From the NCBI GenBank assembly GCA_012184525.1, contig WOFQ01000001.1, positions 1,178,001 to 1,242,000 of the forward strand: 64,000 nucleotides of DNA, in the 5' to 3' direction. The position numbers were made by a program, and so were the translations under genes. Source of the stretch: Xenoacremonium recifei. Taxonomy: Eukaryota; Ascomycota; Sordariomycetes; Hypocreales; Nectriaceae. This document shows positions 42,365 through 52,792 of the stretch, piece after piece (within the stretch, counting starts at the first letter, position 1; every line of letters starts with the position of its first letter). Below the pieces are notes generated by a model. That model was not told the DNA's origin. It saw only the letters and a program-made list of their open reading frames with translations, and did no database searches.

Positions 42365-44580
42365 TTACTTCTCGGGGCTCTTGCTCTTCTCCTTGGTCTC
42401 AGACTCGGTGGCCTTGTCCTTGTCCTCGTTATCAACATCCATGGCGTCGCCAGCCTCGTCGTCCTTGGGCTTCTCCTCCGGAACTGCAGACTTCTCCTTC
42501 TCGGCGGCGTCTTCAGCGGGCTTGGCTTTTGCCTCGTCGTCCTTGTCGGTATCCTTATCAGCGTCTTCCGTAGGGGCAGCGTCCTTGGCGTCTTCCTTAG
42601 ACGTCTCCGCGGAGGCTTCCTCGGTAGCTTCTGCGGGGGTCTCAGCCTCCTTGGACACGATTTCAGCTTCGGCAGGCTTCTCGGAGGCTTCAGGCTCAGG
42701 TGCAGTCTCGGTCTCGACGGGTTCCTTCTTAATTTCCTTGGGCTCATCGACGGGGGCCGAGTCCTCCATGCCGACGTCGCCGTCCTCATCAACCCTGTCA
42801 TTCTCGGACTCCTTGGCGGCCTCCTCACTGACTTCGACCTCCTTCTCGACAGGCTCCTGCGCAGAGATGTCCTCGATGGTGTCATCATTTATGTCGTGAG
42901 CTTCTTCGTGAGCCTCCTCAGTTCCAGCGCCGTTGGTGCCATTGGCGGGCGTGGAGGTGCCACTGTCAACCTCCATGTCGCCCTTTCGGAAATCCGTGAA
43001 AGTTCGCTTGTTATTGGGCTTGCGGGTGGCACCATTGGCTCGGGCCATCTCGTCATCGTCACTCGGCTCAAACTCGGCTTCGTGCTCGATTCGCTTGTCC
43101 CAACGATGCTCTGTCATGCGAACGTCCTTATTCTCGTCCTCGTCGAGGTCGTCAAGCTCAGCCTCTTCTTCGTCCGTCATGCCGCCGAAGGGCTTGCGAG
43201 GGACGTCCTGCATCTGCACCGAGGGAACCGGGGCAGTCTGTCGCAGGTTATCGATGACGGCGGCCTTGATCTTCTCGAGGTATTCTCGGCTGTTGGAGTT
43301 TTCCATGTTGGATGATCGGACGTTCAGTTCGAAGTCAGGAGCGTAGTACTAGAGGCGCAAAGTTAGTGACAGATGCAAAAGCTCGCAGCTCATGGTATGC
43401 CCACCTCGTAGTATTCATTGTACGGCAGAGTACGGTCCATCTCCTGTCCGACAAGGACACCAGTCTCGAAGGCCCAGGTTCGGGCAACATTGCGCATAGT
43501 GTAGCCACCGCCACCAAGAACGAGCGTCGGCAGGTTGAAGCTCTTGACATAGTTGACGCAGTTGGCATGGCCATCCATGCTCAGATTGAAGCAACCCAAG
43601 CGGTCGCCAGACAAGCTGTCACCGCCACATTGCAAGACCACAGCCTCGGGCTGGTAGTACTTCATGACATTCTCGATGACGGGTTGGAAAATGGAGCGGT
43701 ATGATTCGTCGGTAATGCCGTCACGGAGGGGGAAGTTCACAGCGTAATTCTTGCCCTGGCCAATGCCGATGTCGCGAAGCTCGCCAGTGCCAGGGAAGTA
43801 CTCTCCATACTTGTGGAAGGACACCGTCATGACTCGGTCGGTCGTATAAAAGGCTTCTTCGACACCGTCGCCGTGGTGCACGTCAATGTCGATGTACAGG
43901 ACGCGCTTCTTGAATCGGAGGAGCTCGAGGATTCCGAGAACGATGTCTACAAGGCTAACGGTTAGCGCAAAGACGCGCAAGAGCACACACAATGTAATTG
44001 CTTACCATTGACATAGCAGAAGCCACTGGCTTCGCACTTCTTGGCGTGATGGAGGCCACCAGCCCAGTTGATGGCGATGTCGCACTTCTGTCGGTTCAAT
44101 CGAGCTGCGCCCTCCATGCTACCACCAGCGCTGATCCCACAGAACTCAAAAAGACCGTCGAAAACGGGACAGTCATCGCCGACGTTGTATTTGCCTTGCT
44201 CGCGCATGAAGCTATCCATGTTGTCGGGCGTGACCTTCTGGAGGAAGTCGATGTAATCGTCCGTGTGAAACTGGGTCATTTCACCTCTAGTGGCCGGTTT
44301 CGCACGCTGGATCGTGTTAGCCGTCGGTCATCACGCATCGAGGCGAGGCAGTATCTGCAGCTTTGAGTCCGGTATGGGGTCGACTTACGTAGATCTCCAT
44401 CTTCTGGTAAAGGTTGTACTGCATGATCAAGCTATGCGCAAGACGAATGCGATGCGGCTTCATGGGATGGCCAGTGACATAGGCATAGTTGCCGATGTCC
44501 GAGTCGTAAAAGTAGGCGACCTTCTTCGGCGAGGTGCCGTTCAGGGCCACCGAGGACAAGTCGACCGTGATGTCCCCCAT
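42365..44580 (-). CDS. RPD3: Class I histone deacetylase RPD3/RpdA
   Basis: Exons 44389-44580, 44006-44306, 43405-43946 and 42365-43348 give 2019 nt, 672 aa. It removes acetyl groups from histone lysines in Sin3-type complexes in the nucleus. The core has VAYFYDSDIGNYAYVTGHPM, WAGGLHHAKK (His150-151), YIDIDVHHGDGV (zinc ligands Asp186 and His188), QCGGDSLSGDRLG and LVLGGGGYTMRNVART. The core ends near 385; then follows a long acidic Glu/Ala/Lys/Asp-rich tail of about 270 residues (EEEAELDDLDEDENKDVRM and many KEAE/KEDA runs). This makes it much longer than yeast Rpd3, as in filamentous-fungal RpdA, whose C-terminal extension is functionally important in Aspergillus. Splice junctions rebuild core sequence throughout. 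A GGGTTC triplet repeat lies in the leader near 44601-44620. Confidence 0.95.
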
Positions 44581-45211
44581 GATGGCGGCTGAGGAAATTG
44601 GCGGGTTCGGGTTCGGGTTCGCGCGCGTCAGTTCGGGATTGGAAGATTTGCGTTAGAGGGAGATGGCAAGATAAAAAGGGAGGATAATCAAGTGATTTGA
44701 ACAAGATGAAGTCAGAGTTGGCAAAGCATGGCGGGGTTGAGGCTTAAGTAGGAAGCAGAGTCCAAAAAGGTGAGGGCGAAAGTGAGATCAAAAGGGTGGC
44801 AGGAGACTTGACTTGCTTCTCAGATTCTACTCAAACCCACGACCGACCCGGACGGCTGGCCTGGGGCGGAATGGCCAGCCGCGACATCACGCTCCAGGCG
44901 GAACAACAATTATGCGGATTCCCCAACAGGGAACAATCGGACAGGCTCATTGTCCCATTAAAGCCGTGTACTGCCATTGGCTCAGCGCCCCCGGCTCCAT
45001 GTGTGTCTGTTCTAGCGCTACCTCGTCGCTGTGAAGTAATCAGTTAACAACGAGCTGATATCGTCCTGATTGGTAGGTGTTAGAGAAAGACGAAAGTCTT
45101 TAACTGGGATCAAGGAGAAACACCAAGCGACTTCTTTTAGAGTATATATAAGGAGAACAAACTTCCAGGGGGGATATTATATGTAGTCAGAACCCAGTGC
45201 AAAAAAAGAGA
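44581..45211. other. RPD3 promoter and tRNA 3' flank
   Basis: The left part is leader and promoter of RPD3. On the right, seven A residues at 45200-45207 are the T7 Pol III terminator of the minus-strand tRNA. No gene supported between. Confidence 0.55.
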
Positions 45212-45301
45212 TGACCAAGGTGGGGATCGAACCCACAATCTTCTGATTCCCACAGGTGTTCTGTGTCGTAGTCAGACGCCTTGCCATTGGGCCACCCGGC
45301 C
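45212..45301 (-). tRNA. tRNA-Arg(ACG) with an 18-nt intron
   Basis: On the minus strand GGCCGGGTGGCC...CACCTTGGTCA folds as a tRNA. The acceptor stem pairs with several G-U wobbles, the A box is TGGCCCAATGG, the B box GGTTCGATCCC, and the anticodon arm TCTGA/TCAGA has loop CTACGAA, anticodon ACG. It is identical to the copies at 45658 and 46963 except for an 18-nt insert placed after the base 3' to the anticodon, the standard position of nuclear tRNA introns. The insert (CACAGAACACCTGTGGGA) can itself form a CACAG/CTGTG hairpin. A T7 terminator follows. Confidence 0.93.
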
Positions 45302-45657
45302 TGTTCTCTGATTGGTTGTGCGACAAGCCAGCCCAGGCTGGTCAAACAGGCCAGGGTAGGCATATCGATAAGAGAGCCCTCCCCCTCCCCTCCTTCCCCA
45401 AAAAGAAACCTTTCTATGACAGACTCCCCTCAGCAATATCTTGCAGCCAGAACAAAGAGCAAAAGTTGGTTGGTGACAAGCAATATATTTTATTCAAAGA
45501 AACCGGAGATATGCTGGTGTATAAGATACTTGCAAAGCCTGACAGAGCTAACTCTAGATGCCTAAGTTGCGAGTAGGAGCTAGCAAATAGTCAAGCAGTA
45601 ACTACGCTATAGCTGTGCGGGCTACATAGTCCTCAATAGTATCTCCCTGAGTATATA
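45302..45657. other. Spacer between two inverted tRNA-Arg genes
   Basis: 356 bp flanked by the minus- and plus-strand tRNA copies, which together form a long inverted repeat. No gene is supported. The first 12 bases (CTGTTCTCTGA-type flank) are shared with the flank of the copy at 46963-47034. Confidence 0.55.
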
Positions 45658-45729
45658 GGCCGGGTGGCCCAATGGCAAGGCGTCTGACTACGAATCAGAA
45701 GATTGTGGGTTCGATCCCCACCTTGGTCA
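45658..45729 (+). tRNA. tRNA-Arg(ACG), intronless
   Basis: A 72-nt plus-strand copy: GGCCGGGTGGCCC at the 5' end, anticodon arm TCTGACTACGAATCAGA with anticodon ACG, B box GGTTCGATCCC, 3' end CCTTGGTCA. A T8 run at 45732-45739 is the Pol III terminator. Its 5' flank (GTATATA) differs from the flank shared by the two minus-strand copies. Confidence 0.95.
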
Positions 45730-46962
45730 ACTTTTTTTTCTTCCCTTACTACTCCGTAGAGTGAAAGGAGTTTTTTTTTTTTTTTTTAGGGTAATTAGAT
45801 AATAATAACTATAGGGGGAGAGTTTAGATCTGGAGGTATCTACTGATTTTCATTGCGAATTTACTCTCTACGAAGTATCTTATAGGAAGTCTTCTTTATA
45901 CTAAATCTGTAGAGATTACAAGTTATACTCCTTACTATCAGAAACTGGGAGCTATAAGGGAGTGAACAAGAGCTTAGTCGCAGGATTAATATTGCTGGGG
46001 TGTTCATATTAACGGGGTTTGATGCTCTGTAATATGAAGAAGCTACAGAAAGCAGCTAGGTATTTGCATAATGACGAGTGAACTGCTCAGCTTCGTCGAC
46101 CCCGACATCCGAGAATTGGAGGGCTTCCAACTCAACAGACACTTGATCTTGTTAGATCGAAGCAAGGCCTGTGGCTTGATCGAAAACACACGTTTGGGTT
46201 CGACAGATGCTACGGACCGAGTAATACCCAGTTTGCCTTGGAAGGCTGCCACTTCAGCAAAAAAAAAAAAAAATTGTCATGGGTTGGACGTACGACTTCG
46301 AACCATTTTCATCGCTGGCTTCGTCCAAATCTCAGCAATTATTGGTTGTCAAACAGGTCCAGATTGAAAGCCAGCATAAAGATGTGATCCGCACCAGCCG
46401 GATCAAAGTCGTTGTAATGTGCGGTCCGCTCGCCGAGATTGTGCTTCCTAAGTTTTTGCGACCCGAAGTCACATATATAACCTGAAGCTTCGAGACACGG
46501 ATACAAGGTCTACGTCAGCCCGCGAGTCGTCAGTGATTCAGATATAGAGACACGTTTAATTACATGCTCACAGTTACCGTGACAGATCTGGTCCGTCGGA
46601 AGTCGACATGCTGTAAAGATCAGTGGAATCATCAAGTTCGCTGGGTTGATAACAAAGAAGTTATTCACAGCGCAAAAAAATAGGTATGGATCCTCCTCCC
46701 AGGTGCAAGGCTGTTTGAACAAAACTCGAGAAACTGAACTGGAGATCACTGATCGTTGGTGAGCCTCATCAAGATACTCCTCAAATCCGCCACATCAAGC
46801 CGGGTCAGGAGGCTCTCATTGGTGATTTCCCGGATTCTCAAAGCTGGTATAACACGCACATATCTTCTTCTGCCTCAGAAAATAGCCAACTACTCTGTCT
46901 AATCAGTACGACGGACCTGCCATACTGACAGTGATTTACTCCATAGAAAAGGTGCAAAAAAA
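45730..46962. other. AT-rich region between tRNA genes, possible decayed element
   Basis: It contains a T19-20 run near 45770, AT-rich sequence to about 46040, and a more balanced patch at 46070-46480. There, short frames shift from one to another around a run of 14 A residues (46260-46273). A 98-codon frame at 46071-46367 and an overlapping 68-codon frame look like a degraded coding stretch, but I recognise no domain. tRNA-flanked AT-rich DNA is a common site for retroelement remnants in fungi; that origin is only inferred. Confidence 0.45.
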
Positions 46963-47034
46963 TGACCAAGGTGGGGATCGAACCCACAATCTTCTGATTC
47001 GTAGTCAGACGCCTTGCCATTGGGCCACCCGGCC
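46963..47034 (-). tRNA. tRNA-Arg(ACG), intronless
   Basis: A 72-nt minus-strand copy identical to 45658-45729 and to the exons of 45212-45301. It shares with the intron-containing copy both the 5' flank (TCAGAGAACAG on the minus strand) and a T7 terminator followed by GCAC. These two therefore look like a recent duplication that differs by the intron. Confidence 0.95.
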
Positions 47035-47645
47035 TGTTCTCTGAACAAGTTGACCTTAGGCAAACTCAGAAATGCTATACACCCAGATTGACGTTACACA
47101 AATCAGAATATGCTATACTCCAAAGTCGAGGTATTAATATAGTGACTTTCTTTAATTAGTGCGGCTACCGTGGCTATTGTATCTGATTATTAAGGCAACA
47201 GACTGTTTCAGGCTTTCTATTGTTGCTATTAATATTATCTAATGGTCGCTGTTGCTCGTCTAAGCAGCTCACCTAACAAGTCAAGTCAAACAAATCAGGC
47301 AATACAAGCAAGCCCTCAATTTAAACAATTCAAGCCCATCGTCACTTCCTTTTTGCTGTTCAATTTTCTCTTTTTACTGAGTACCCCATCAGCAGACTCC
47401 CGCGGGACATGCAATGCTAAACTCCAGCCACAACAACCGCCACAGACCCCACCACGTGACCCAACGCAGCTCCCGCTGTGGCTTCTAGGCTCCCGGGCTG
47501 GCGTCAACAACGTTGCCAGCCAACACAAGCTCCGGTCACCTCAAGCTGTGGACAATCAACCTCCACAACCCAAATCCCCAAGCCATTTCCGCCCTTCATC
47601 TCCGCCCAATATCTTGGAAGAACTTACACAGACTTTTTCAACACA
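47035..47645. other. AT-rich flank and RPN11 leader with long upstream ORF
   Basis: The first 200 bases are AT-rich. From 47242 a 156-codon frame (MVAVARLSSSPNK...) runs through to 47712, past the RPN11 start and in a different frame. It may be a translated upstream ORF, or chance in an A/C-rich leader. No other feature. Confidence 0.45.
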
Positions 47646-48813
47646 ATGGAGCGCTTCAGGAATCTATTGGGCGGTGGTGCTGGCCTGGGTGGCGGCCAAC
47701 ATGGATCAGTAAGCTCCCTTGAGCTCGCTGAGCTTCTAGGAGGAGAGTCCAGACAGCAGCTAATACTTTGTGCTTCCAGGACAGCGCCAACCTCATTGAT
47801 AACTCCGAAACCGTTTACATCTCATCTCTTGCTCTGCTGAAGATGCTTCGGCACGGTCGAGCCGGCGTACCGATGGAAGTCATGGGCCTCATGCTAGGCG
47901 AGTTCGTGGATGACTTCACCGTCAAGGTCATGGACGTCTTTGCCATGCCTCAGAGCGGAACCGGCGTCAGTGTCGAGGCCGTCGACCCCGTTTTCCAGAC
48001 CAAGATGATGGATATGCTGCGACAAACAGGCCGGTACGTCATAGACAGCCCTGCCACGGCATGGCGATGTGCCTGCACGCGAGCTGCTGAAGTCGTGATA
48101 TGCTAACATATGGCAGACCAGAGTCCGTCGTCGGCTGGTACCACTCGCATCCTGGTTTCGGCTGCTGGCTGTCCTCGGTTGATATCAACACCCAACAGTC
48201 CTTCGAGCAGCTCAACCCCCGAGCAGTCGCCGTCGTCGTCGACCCGATCCAGTCCGTCAAGGGCAAGGTCGTCATCGATGCTTTCCGTCTAATCAACCCG
48301 CAACTCCTTATGATGGGGCAGGAACCTCGACAAAGCACCAGCAACCTAGGCCACCTCAACAAACCCTCGATCCAGGCTCTGATCCACGGCCTTAACCGAC
48401 ACTACTACTCAATCGCCATCAACTATCGCAAGACAGCGCTCGAAGAGAACATGCTGATGAACCTCCACAAGCATGTCTGGACCGAGGCGCTGGAGATGGA
48501 TGACTTCCGAACAGAAGGCGCCAAGAACAAGGAGCGGCTGGAACGCCTGGTGACTCTGGCCGATGGCTACGAGAAGCGTGTCAAGGAGGAGACGGAGTTG
48601 ACTAAGGAGCAACTCAAGACCCGATACGTTGGCAAGCTCGACCCGAAGAAGCATCTAGAGGATGTTGGCCAAGAGCTCATCGAGGACAACATCGTTTCAG
48701 TATCACGGCAGATGATTGACAAGGAGGCGACGATGCCCAAAAAGGATGAACCCGCGAAGTCAAAGGATAAGAACGGCGATTCAATGGACGAGGACGACGA
48801 GGAGGAGCTATGA
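47646..48813 (+). CDS. RPN11: 26S proteasome deubiquitinase RPN11
   Basis: Exons 47646-47708, 47780-48033 and 48117-48813 total 1014 nt, 337 aa. RPN11 is the metalloprotease of the proteasome lid that cuts ubiquitin chains from substrates as they enter the core. It starts MERFRNLLGGGAGLGGGQHG, a family hallmark. The MPN+ domain has Glu54 (GVPMEVMGLMLGEF) and the JAMM motif HSHPGFGCWLSSVD with His115, His117 and Asp128 as zinc ligands. C-terminal helices follow (ALEENMLMNLHKHVWTEAL, LTKEQLKTRYVGKLDPKKHL) and then a short acidic tail (DEDDEEEL). The second intron falls just before ESVVGWYHSHP, and splicing restores the domain. Length agrees with the family apart from the tail. Identification is certain. 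Confidence 0.97.
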
Positions 48814-49334
48814 GGGCGGATGGAAGGGCCAAGATCAAGACGGGTTTATGCAACTGGCTTGTAAGATTATCAGGCGTTGGAGTCACTCGGTCAGGGAGGG
48901 GCGATATAGAGACTCGGCCATGTATACGAAGTCACGTACAACGCTGCATCGTATTTAACGGCATTAATATGCGCATGCTCTGGTACCTTTGTTTGGATAG
49001 TGTCGGCGTGAGAGACGTGTGAATGTCCAGGTTGACCGTGAAAAGCAGGTTCTTTGTGTTCGCAAGAGCAGCTTGCTGAACAGGATGAACGGCGGTGGGC
49101 TGGACAACTCAGCGACACTTAACGTTCACCAATCCTCGCCGCTGTTCATTGGAAAAATGAGGCTTACAAAACAACGTCGTCTTATAAATCTATCATCAGG
49201 TTCCTCCTCGTTTCTTCATCCTTGTCAACACACTATAGCGAAGTCTTCGAGCGCACAACTGCTATCTCGTTGAGCGGCCGATCATCAGCATCTCAACACA
49301 CAAAGAAACTTTTTACCTTGCCAAGATTTTCAAA
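48814..49334. other. Intergenic region between RPN11 and the orphan gene
   Basis: RPN11 3' flank, then promoter and leader of the next gene. CTTATAAAT at 49180-49188 is a TATA candidate about 150 bp before the start at 49335. No coding frame supported. Confidence 0.5.
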
Positions 49335-50540
49335 ATGGGCTTTCGGGCGTGGCTACGCTCTGTATTTCGACCTTCTACTAGTACCCGTCCCGTCCCGCGT
49401 CGCAGTCGAGTAGACTCTCAGCATCGCCATCACCCCTATTCGTCTCGTCCCCCTCGACGACACAACACAGCTCAATACTACCAGCCACCACCACCACCGC
49501 CTGTGACAAGGTGCATCCGCCGAGTCGAAGGCATGCCTCATCTCAGACAAGAACCTCCTCGCCTCACCATCATGACTCCCCCAACTCCCCCATCGCGCAC
49601 CTCCTCCCTACGCCGCATCACGACTCCCCCTGAACCGGTCGTCGAAACCACCCCCATGACGCCCGCAGAACTCAACGAGGTCCTTCAGCGTCTCGGCCCG
49701 AAACTCGCACACATCCCCTTCGCCGTCGTCGGCCTCGCCGCCATGGTACACTGGGGCTTCCGCGCCGGCTCGCCCTCACACATCAGCATCCTGTGCCCGA
49801 GCTCCGCGCGCGCCGTGCTGCGCGGCTGGGTCGCGGCCAATGGACTGCACACTTTCCGGGGAAGTACGAATACCTTCGGTGTGCCGTCTGCGGATGGTCG
49901 TCTGCGTCGTGTGCGTGTGAAGTTCCTGGATGAGGGCTTCGAGACGCTGCAGCGCGTGTATGCCGGGGAGGCTCACGTACCTGTTCTGGGGCTTGGGAGC
50001 ATGGCGGATGAGATTGCGCGTGCGTATGCTGTCGAGCTGCGCCATAATCAGGGGCTTAAGCAGAATAATCTTGCTCGTGATTTGATCTGGGTGCTTGAGA
50101 CGCTCGTGAGGCGAGACATGCCAGGAGTGCATCTTACCCCTGAGACGGCGCCGCATATCCACAGCAGCGCCTTCTGGGAACCGTTCTCACTATCCTATCC
50201 GCAGTACATGTATCTATTTGCGGAGGCAGGCATGCGACTTGATGATGCAGGCGCGCTGTTCCCGGAGGATGTGCACGACGGGAGACAGTCCATACTTATT
50301 GGGTTGGATTTTCTTCCCGAGGCACAATTCCCGGTGTCGCCGCCTTTGTCGGGTAGCCGATTCGTAGAGCATCTTGATGAACATAGGCCATTTAGCATGC
50401 CTGAGAGCAGGCCTACGAGTATTCACACGTCAGACCGTGTCTACGAACCTATGCCCCGAACGATCTACACCGAGGAGTTGGCGCACCTCCGGCGTCCGAC
50501 TTCTGAGGTGTTCGATCTTCAATATTACATGAATGTTTAA
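49335..50540 (+). CDS. Unrecognised 401-aa protein, possible nucleotidyltransferase-like fold
   Basis: A single-exon frame. The first 110 residues are Arg/Pro-rich and probably disordered (MGFRAWLRSVFRPSTSTRP, QYYQPPPPPPVTR). From about 110 there is a folded region: ELNEVLQRLGPKLAHIPFAV, VGLAAMVHWGFRAGSPSHIS, ILCPSSARAVLRGWVAANGL. This helix-then-G/A pattern followed by a beta strand resembles the start of minimal nucleotidyltransferase folds found in several fungal proteins, but I cannot see the acidic pair needed for catalysis, so the assignment is speculative. The C-terminus is ordinary (DRVYEPMPRTIYTEELAHLR). The start context CAAAATGG is good. No neighbour suggests a function. Confidence 0.7.
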   Translation: MGFRAWLRSVFRPSTSTRPVPRRSRVDSQHRHHPYSSRPPRRHNTAQYYQPPPPPPVTRCIRRVEGMPHLRQEPPRLTIMTPPTPPSRTSSLRRITTPPEPVVETTPMTPAELNEVLQRLGPKLAHIPFAVVGLAAMVHWGFRAGSPSHISILCPSSARAVLRGWVAANGLHTFRGSTNTFGVPSADGRLRRVRVKFLDEGFETLQRVYAGEAHVPVLGLGSMADEIARAYAVELRHNQGLKQNNLARDLIWVLETLVRRDMPGVHLTPETAPHIHSSAFWEPFSLSYPQYMYLFAEAGMRLDDAGALFPEDVHDGRQSILIGLDFLPEAQFPVSPPLSGSRFVEHLDEHRPFSMPESRPTSIHTSDRVYEPMPRTIYTEELAHLRRPTSEVFDLQYYMNV

Positions 50541-51014
50541 TGGTGCCAGCAGCCACAAGTGCTGGGCTTTCCTTGAGTCTTCTCCTGTTGGTATGTATAT
50601 ATCCTATATATCTTGCGTTTTGTTTGGGTAGGCTAAATAAAGATGTTAATTTCGAGACCTTAGATTCCGTCCCTATGTGATGTAAAAATTCAGTCAAATC
50701 TCCTTGCAGATTATCCATCTATTTCCTAGACATGCCAGAATCAGATCTTCTTCCGACGGATGTATTTCAAAGTGTCTTCTCGCTATATTCTTAAACACTA
50801 GCAGAGCAAGATCTCTGTAGCGTGGTAAGCATTGTCTGTCAAAGACGGGTTTTCCTCCCGATCTTCCTTTTGATTCACGTTCATTCTTCGAAGCCCTAGA
50901 CACAATTCCTATATCATTCTGATACACCCCAGATCAAAAATTCAAACCCTCCCACTGACTACCTCAACACCATGCCCCTGAATATGCTCCGCAAACCAAC
51001 CCATCACCACTCCC
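50541..51014. other. Intergenic region between convergent genes
   Basis: 3' flanks of the orphan gene (+) and the CBM52 gene (-). AT-rich around 50590-50690. Nothing coding supported. Confidence 0.6.
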
Positions 51015-51955
51015 TCAAGTATACTCCCACGCCCCAAACTCCCTCTTCCACTTCTTCACTCTCAAGTTCACACCCACGCACTTGTCTCCCGTCTGAGTCC
51101 CATTTGCCCCCTTCAACACCCACACCGGCCCCTCGCCACACGCCATCCACCCATGAGCACCCTCCGCCGTACTCACAAAGCCACCCCCCTCATACGCCAC
51201 AAACCCTCCCTCCCTGGACCCTGGCGGCCTCATCCCCGAATGCGCCATACCCACGCCAATGCCCCCCTGCGCCAGAAGATACAAATCCTGCCCGCCGGGC
51301 ACCTCCACTGCCATGCCTACAGTTCCATCTTCTACATCTATCACCGTCACATTACCCGCTGGACAGACCCCGACATTTGATGGACACCAACTACATGTAC
51401 GGCCTCCGATTCGCAGTCGCAACCCACAGACTGTCACGGGACGGTTATGCAGATGCGGGTGAAGCGGGTTGGCGGCTGTGAGGGTGAGGCGGGATTGCGC
51501 ACGGGGAAGAGGCTCGAGACGTAAGTCTGCAGTGCAGGCGTAAGTGAAGGTCGAGTAACAGGAGGCGTTGCAAAGGGAAAGGGGCTCGCCGTTGAGGATG
51601 GGGCAGAGAGTGTTGTTGCGGCAGATGTACTAAGTGAGAGTCAGCATCTGAAGTATCCAGGAGTGAATGACCAGTCCCGGAGACGCACGCATGTTGGATC
51701 GTAGAGTGCATCACCACACTTCTTATCCTCTGGTAGGGGGCTTGACCGCGGCGGGGATTGCCATGGACTTGAGGGTGAGCATCTGGCAATGCTGATAGTC
51801 GGTGTACCTGTTGCTGAGCCCTCACAAGAGGACAAAGACGTTGTCGTTTGCCCGAGATCAGGACCAGGGGTGTATCGATCATCTGGCCACCAAACAGCCC
51901 GGGATAGCCGGACCAGCAAGAACAAGAGCAGAGCCTTCATTGTAGCTAGTTTCAT
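51015..51955 (-). CDS. Secreted CBM52 plus PhiA-like cell-wall protein
   Basis: Exons 51689-51955 and 51015-51629 total 882 nt, 293 aa. The N-terminus MKLATMKALLLFLLVRLSRA is a signal peptide; a second start five residues in also works. A Ser/Thr/Pro linker leads to a cysteine-rich module formed across the intron: KKCGDALYDPTCYICRNNTL, then CPILNGEPLSLCNASCYSTF. This matches the CBM52 carbohydrate-binding pattern (CGDxxYDP...C...LCP.LNG...C...CY). The C-terminal 150 residues (VTVCGLRLRIGGRTCSWCPS, VEVPGGQDLYLLAQGGIGVG, GFVSTAEGAHGWMACGEGPV) resemble the PhiA / IgE-binding fungal cell-wall family. A role in binding or building the wall is inferred. The CBM52-PhiA combination is not one I know as standard. 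The intron uses a GTGCGT donor. Confidence 0.75.
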
Positions 51956-52792
51956 CAAGAGCAGGGAGTGTCTCGCTATTCCCAAAAGCCGAGGGACCTG
52001 CCATGCTTATATACCCCTCGCCACCACACACTCTGGTCTCGACTTCCTTCAAAAGAGAATAGATCCTCGTGTCAGGGTCGCATCTTCCTTGTGACGGGCA
52101 ATCAACGTCGCATCGTTCCTCCAGTTCCTCGCCAGATCTTGGAACGGAGTCGCCTATTGGTCTTGTCCACGGCTGCACTCAAGGCAACAACAACAGCACG
52201 CCGCCGAGTCCTGTACTGCGTTTCCCTCCCGTCCACGTGATATTAAGTAGATCAAGTAGTACTAGAAGCGTGAGGTTGGTTACCTTATTCATCCAACAGA
52301 TGGTTTTGCCATACTGGCATTGAGGTAGGCGCTGTTCTCGTGCATGCCAACCTCCTCCCTATAAACGCCCTTCCTTTCAACAGCCTGGCATTGAGACCCA
52401 GATAGTCAGATACACATTATATTTAGCCCTTTTAGATACCCGGCTCCTTGCGCTTCAGCGACCATCTCTATGTAAATTCCTCCCTTCATGCTACAAAACA
52501 CACCAATGAATCAAATGATCACGTACAAAAACAACCAACTTCATGCAAGTCCTCTCTCTTCCATCACATGCAAATAGGTGACTCTCGCTACCTCCTCTGT
52601 ATCTCCAAGCAAATGTGTTTCTCCTGCAACATCCTCCACTAGATCTAAGAACTCGAGTACAGGTATCGTGAACTCTCTGTATAGCAACAGTTGAACGCCC
52701 GAACGCTGGCTTCATCGCAACGCCATGTCCGCATCAATGCTAGAAATCCATGCCTGCCTGTCCTTGCTATCCTTCCCTTCCCTGATTTCCTT
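51956..52792. other. Promoter of the CBM52 gene and 3' flank of the histidine kinase
   Basis: A minus-strand TATA box GTATATAAGC (52005-52014) lies about 50 bp upstream of the start at 51955. The rest is noncoding, with the 3' end of the kinase gene on the right. No supportable frame. Confidence 0.55.
52005..52014 (-). promoter_or_regulatory. TATA box of the CBM52/PhiA-like gene
   Basis: GTATATAAGC on the minus strand, 50 bp before the first start codon. The leader would be very short if this box is used, which favours the internal ATG at 51940. Confidence 0.45.

Noticed and set aside
46071..46367. 98-codon frame between tRNA genes as a real gene
   Set aside because: No domain, frame shifts at an A14 run, and no splice sites that rescue it.
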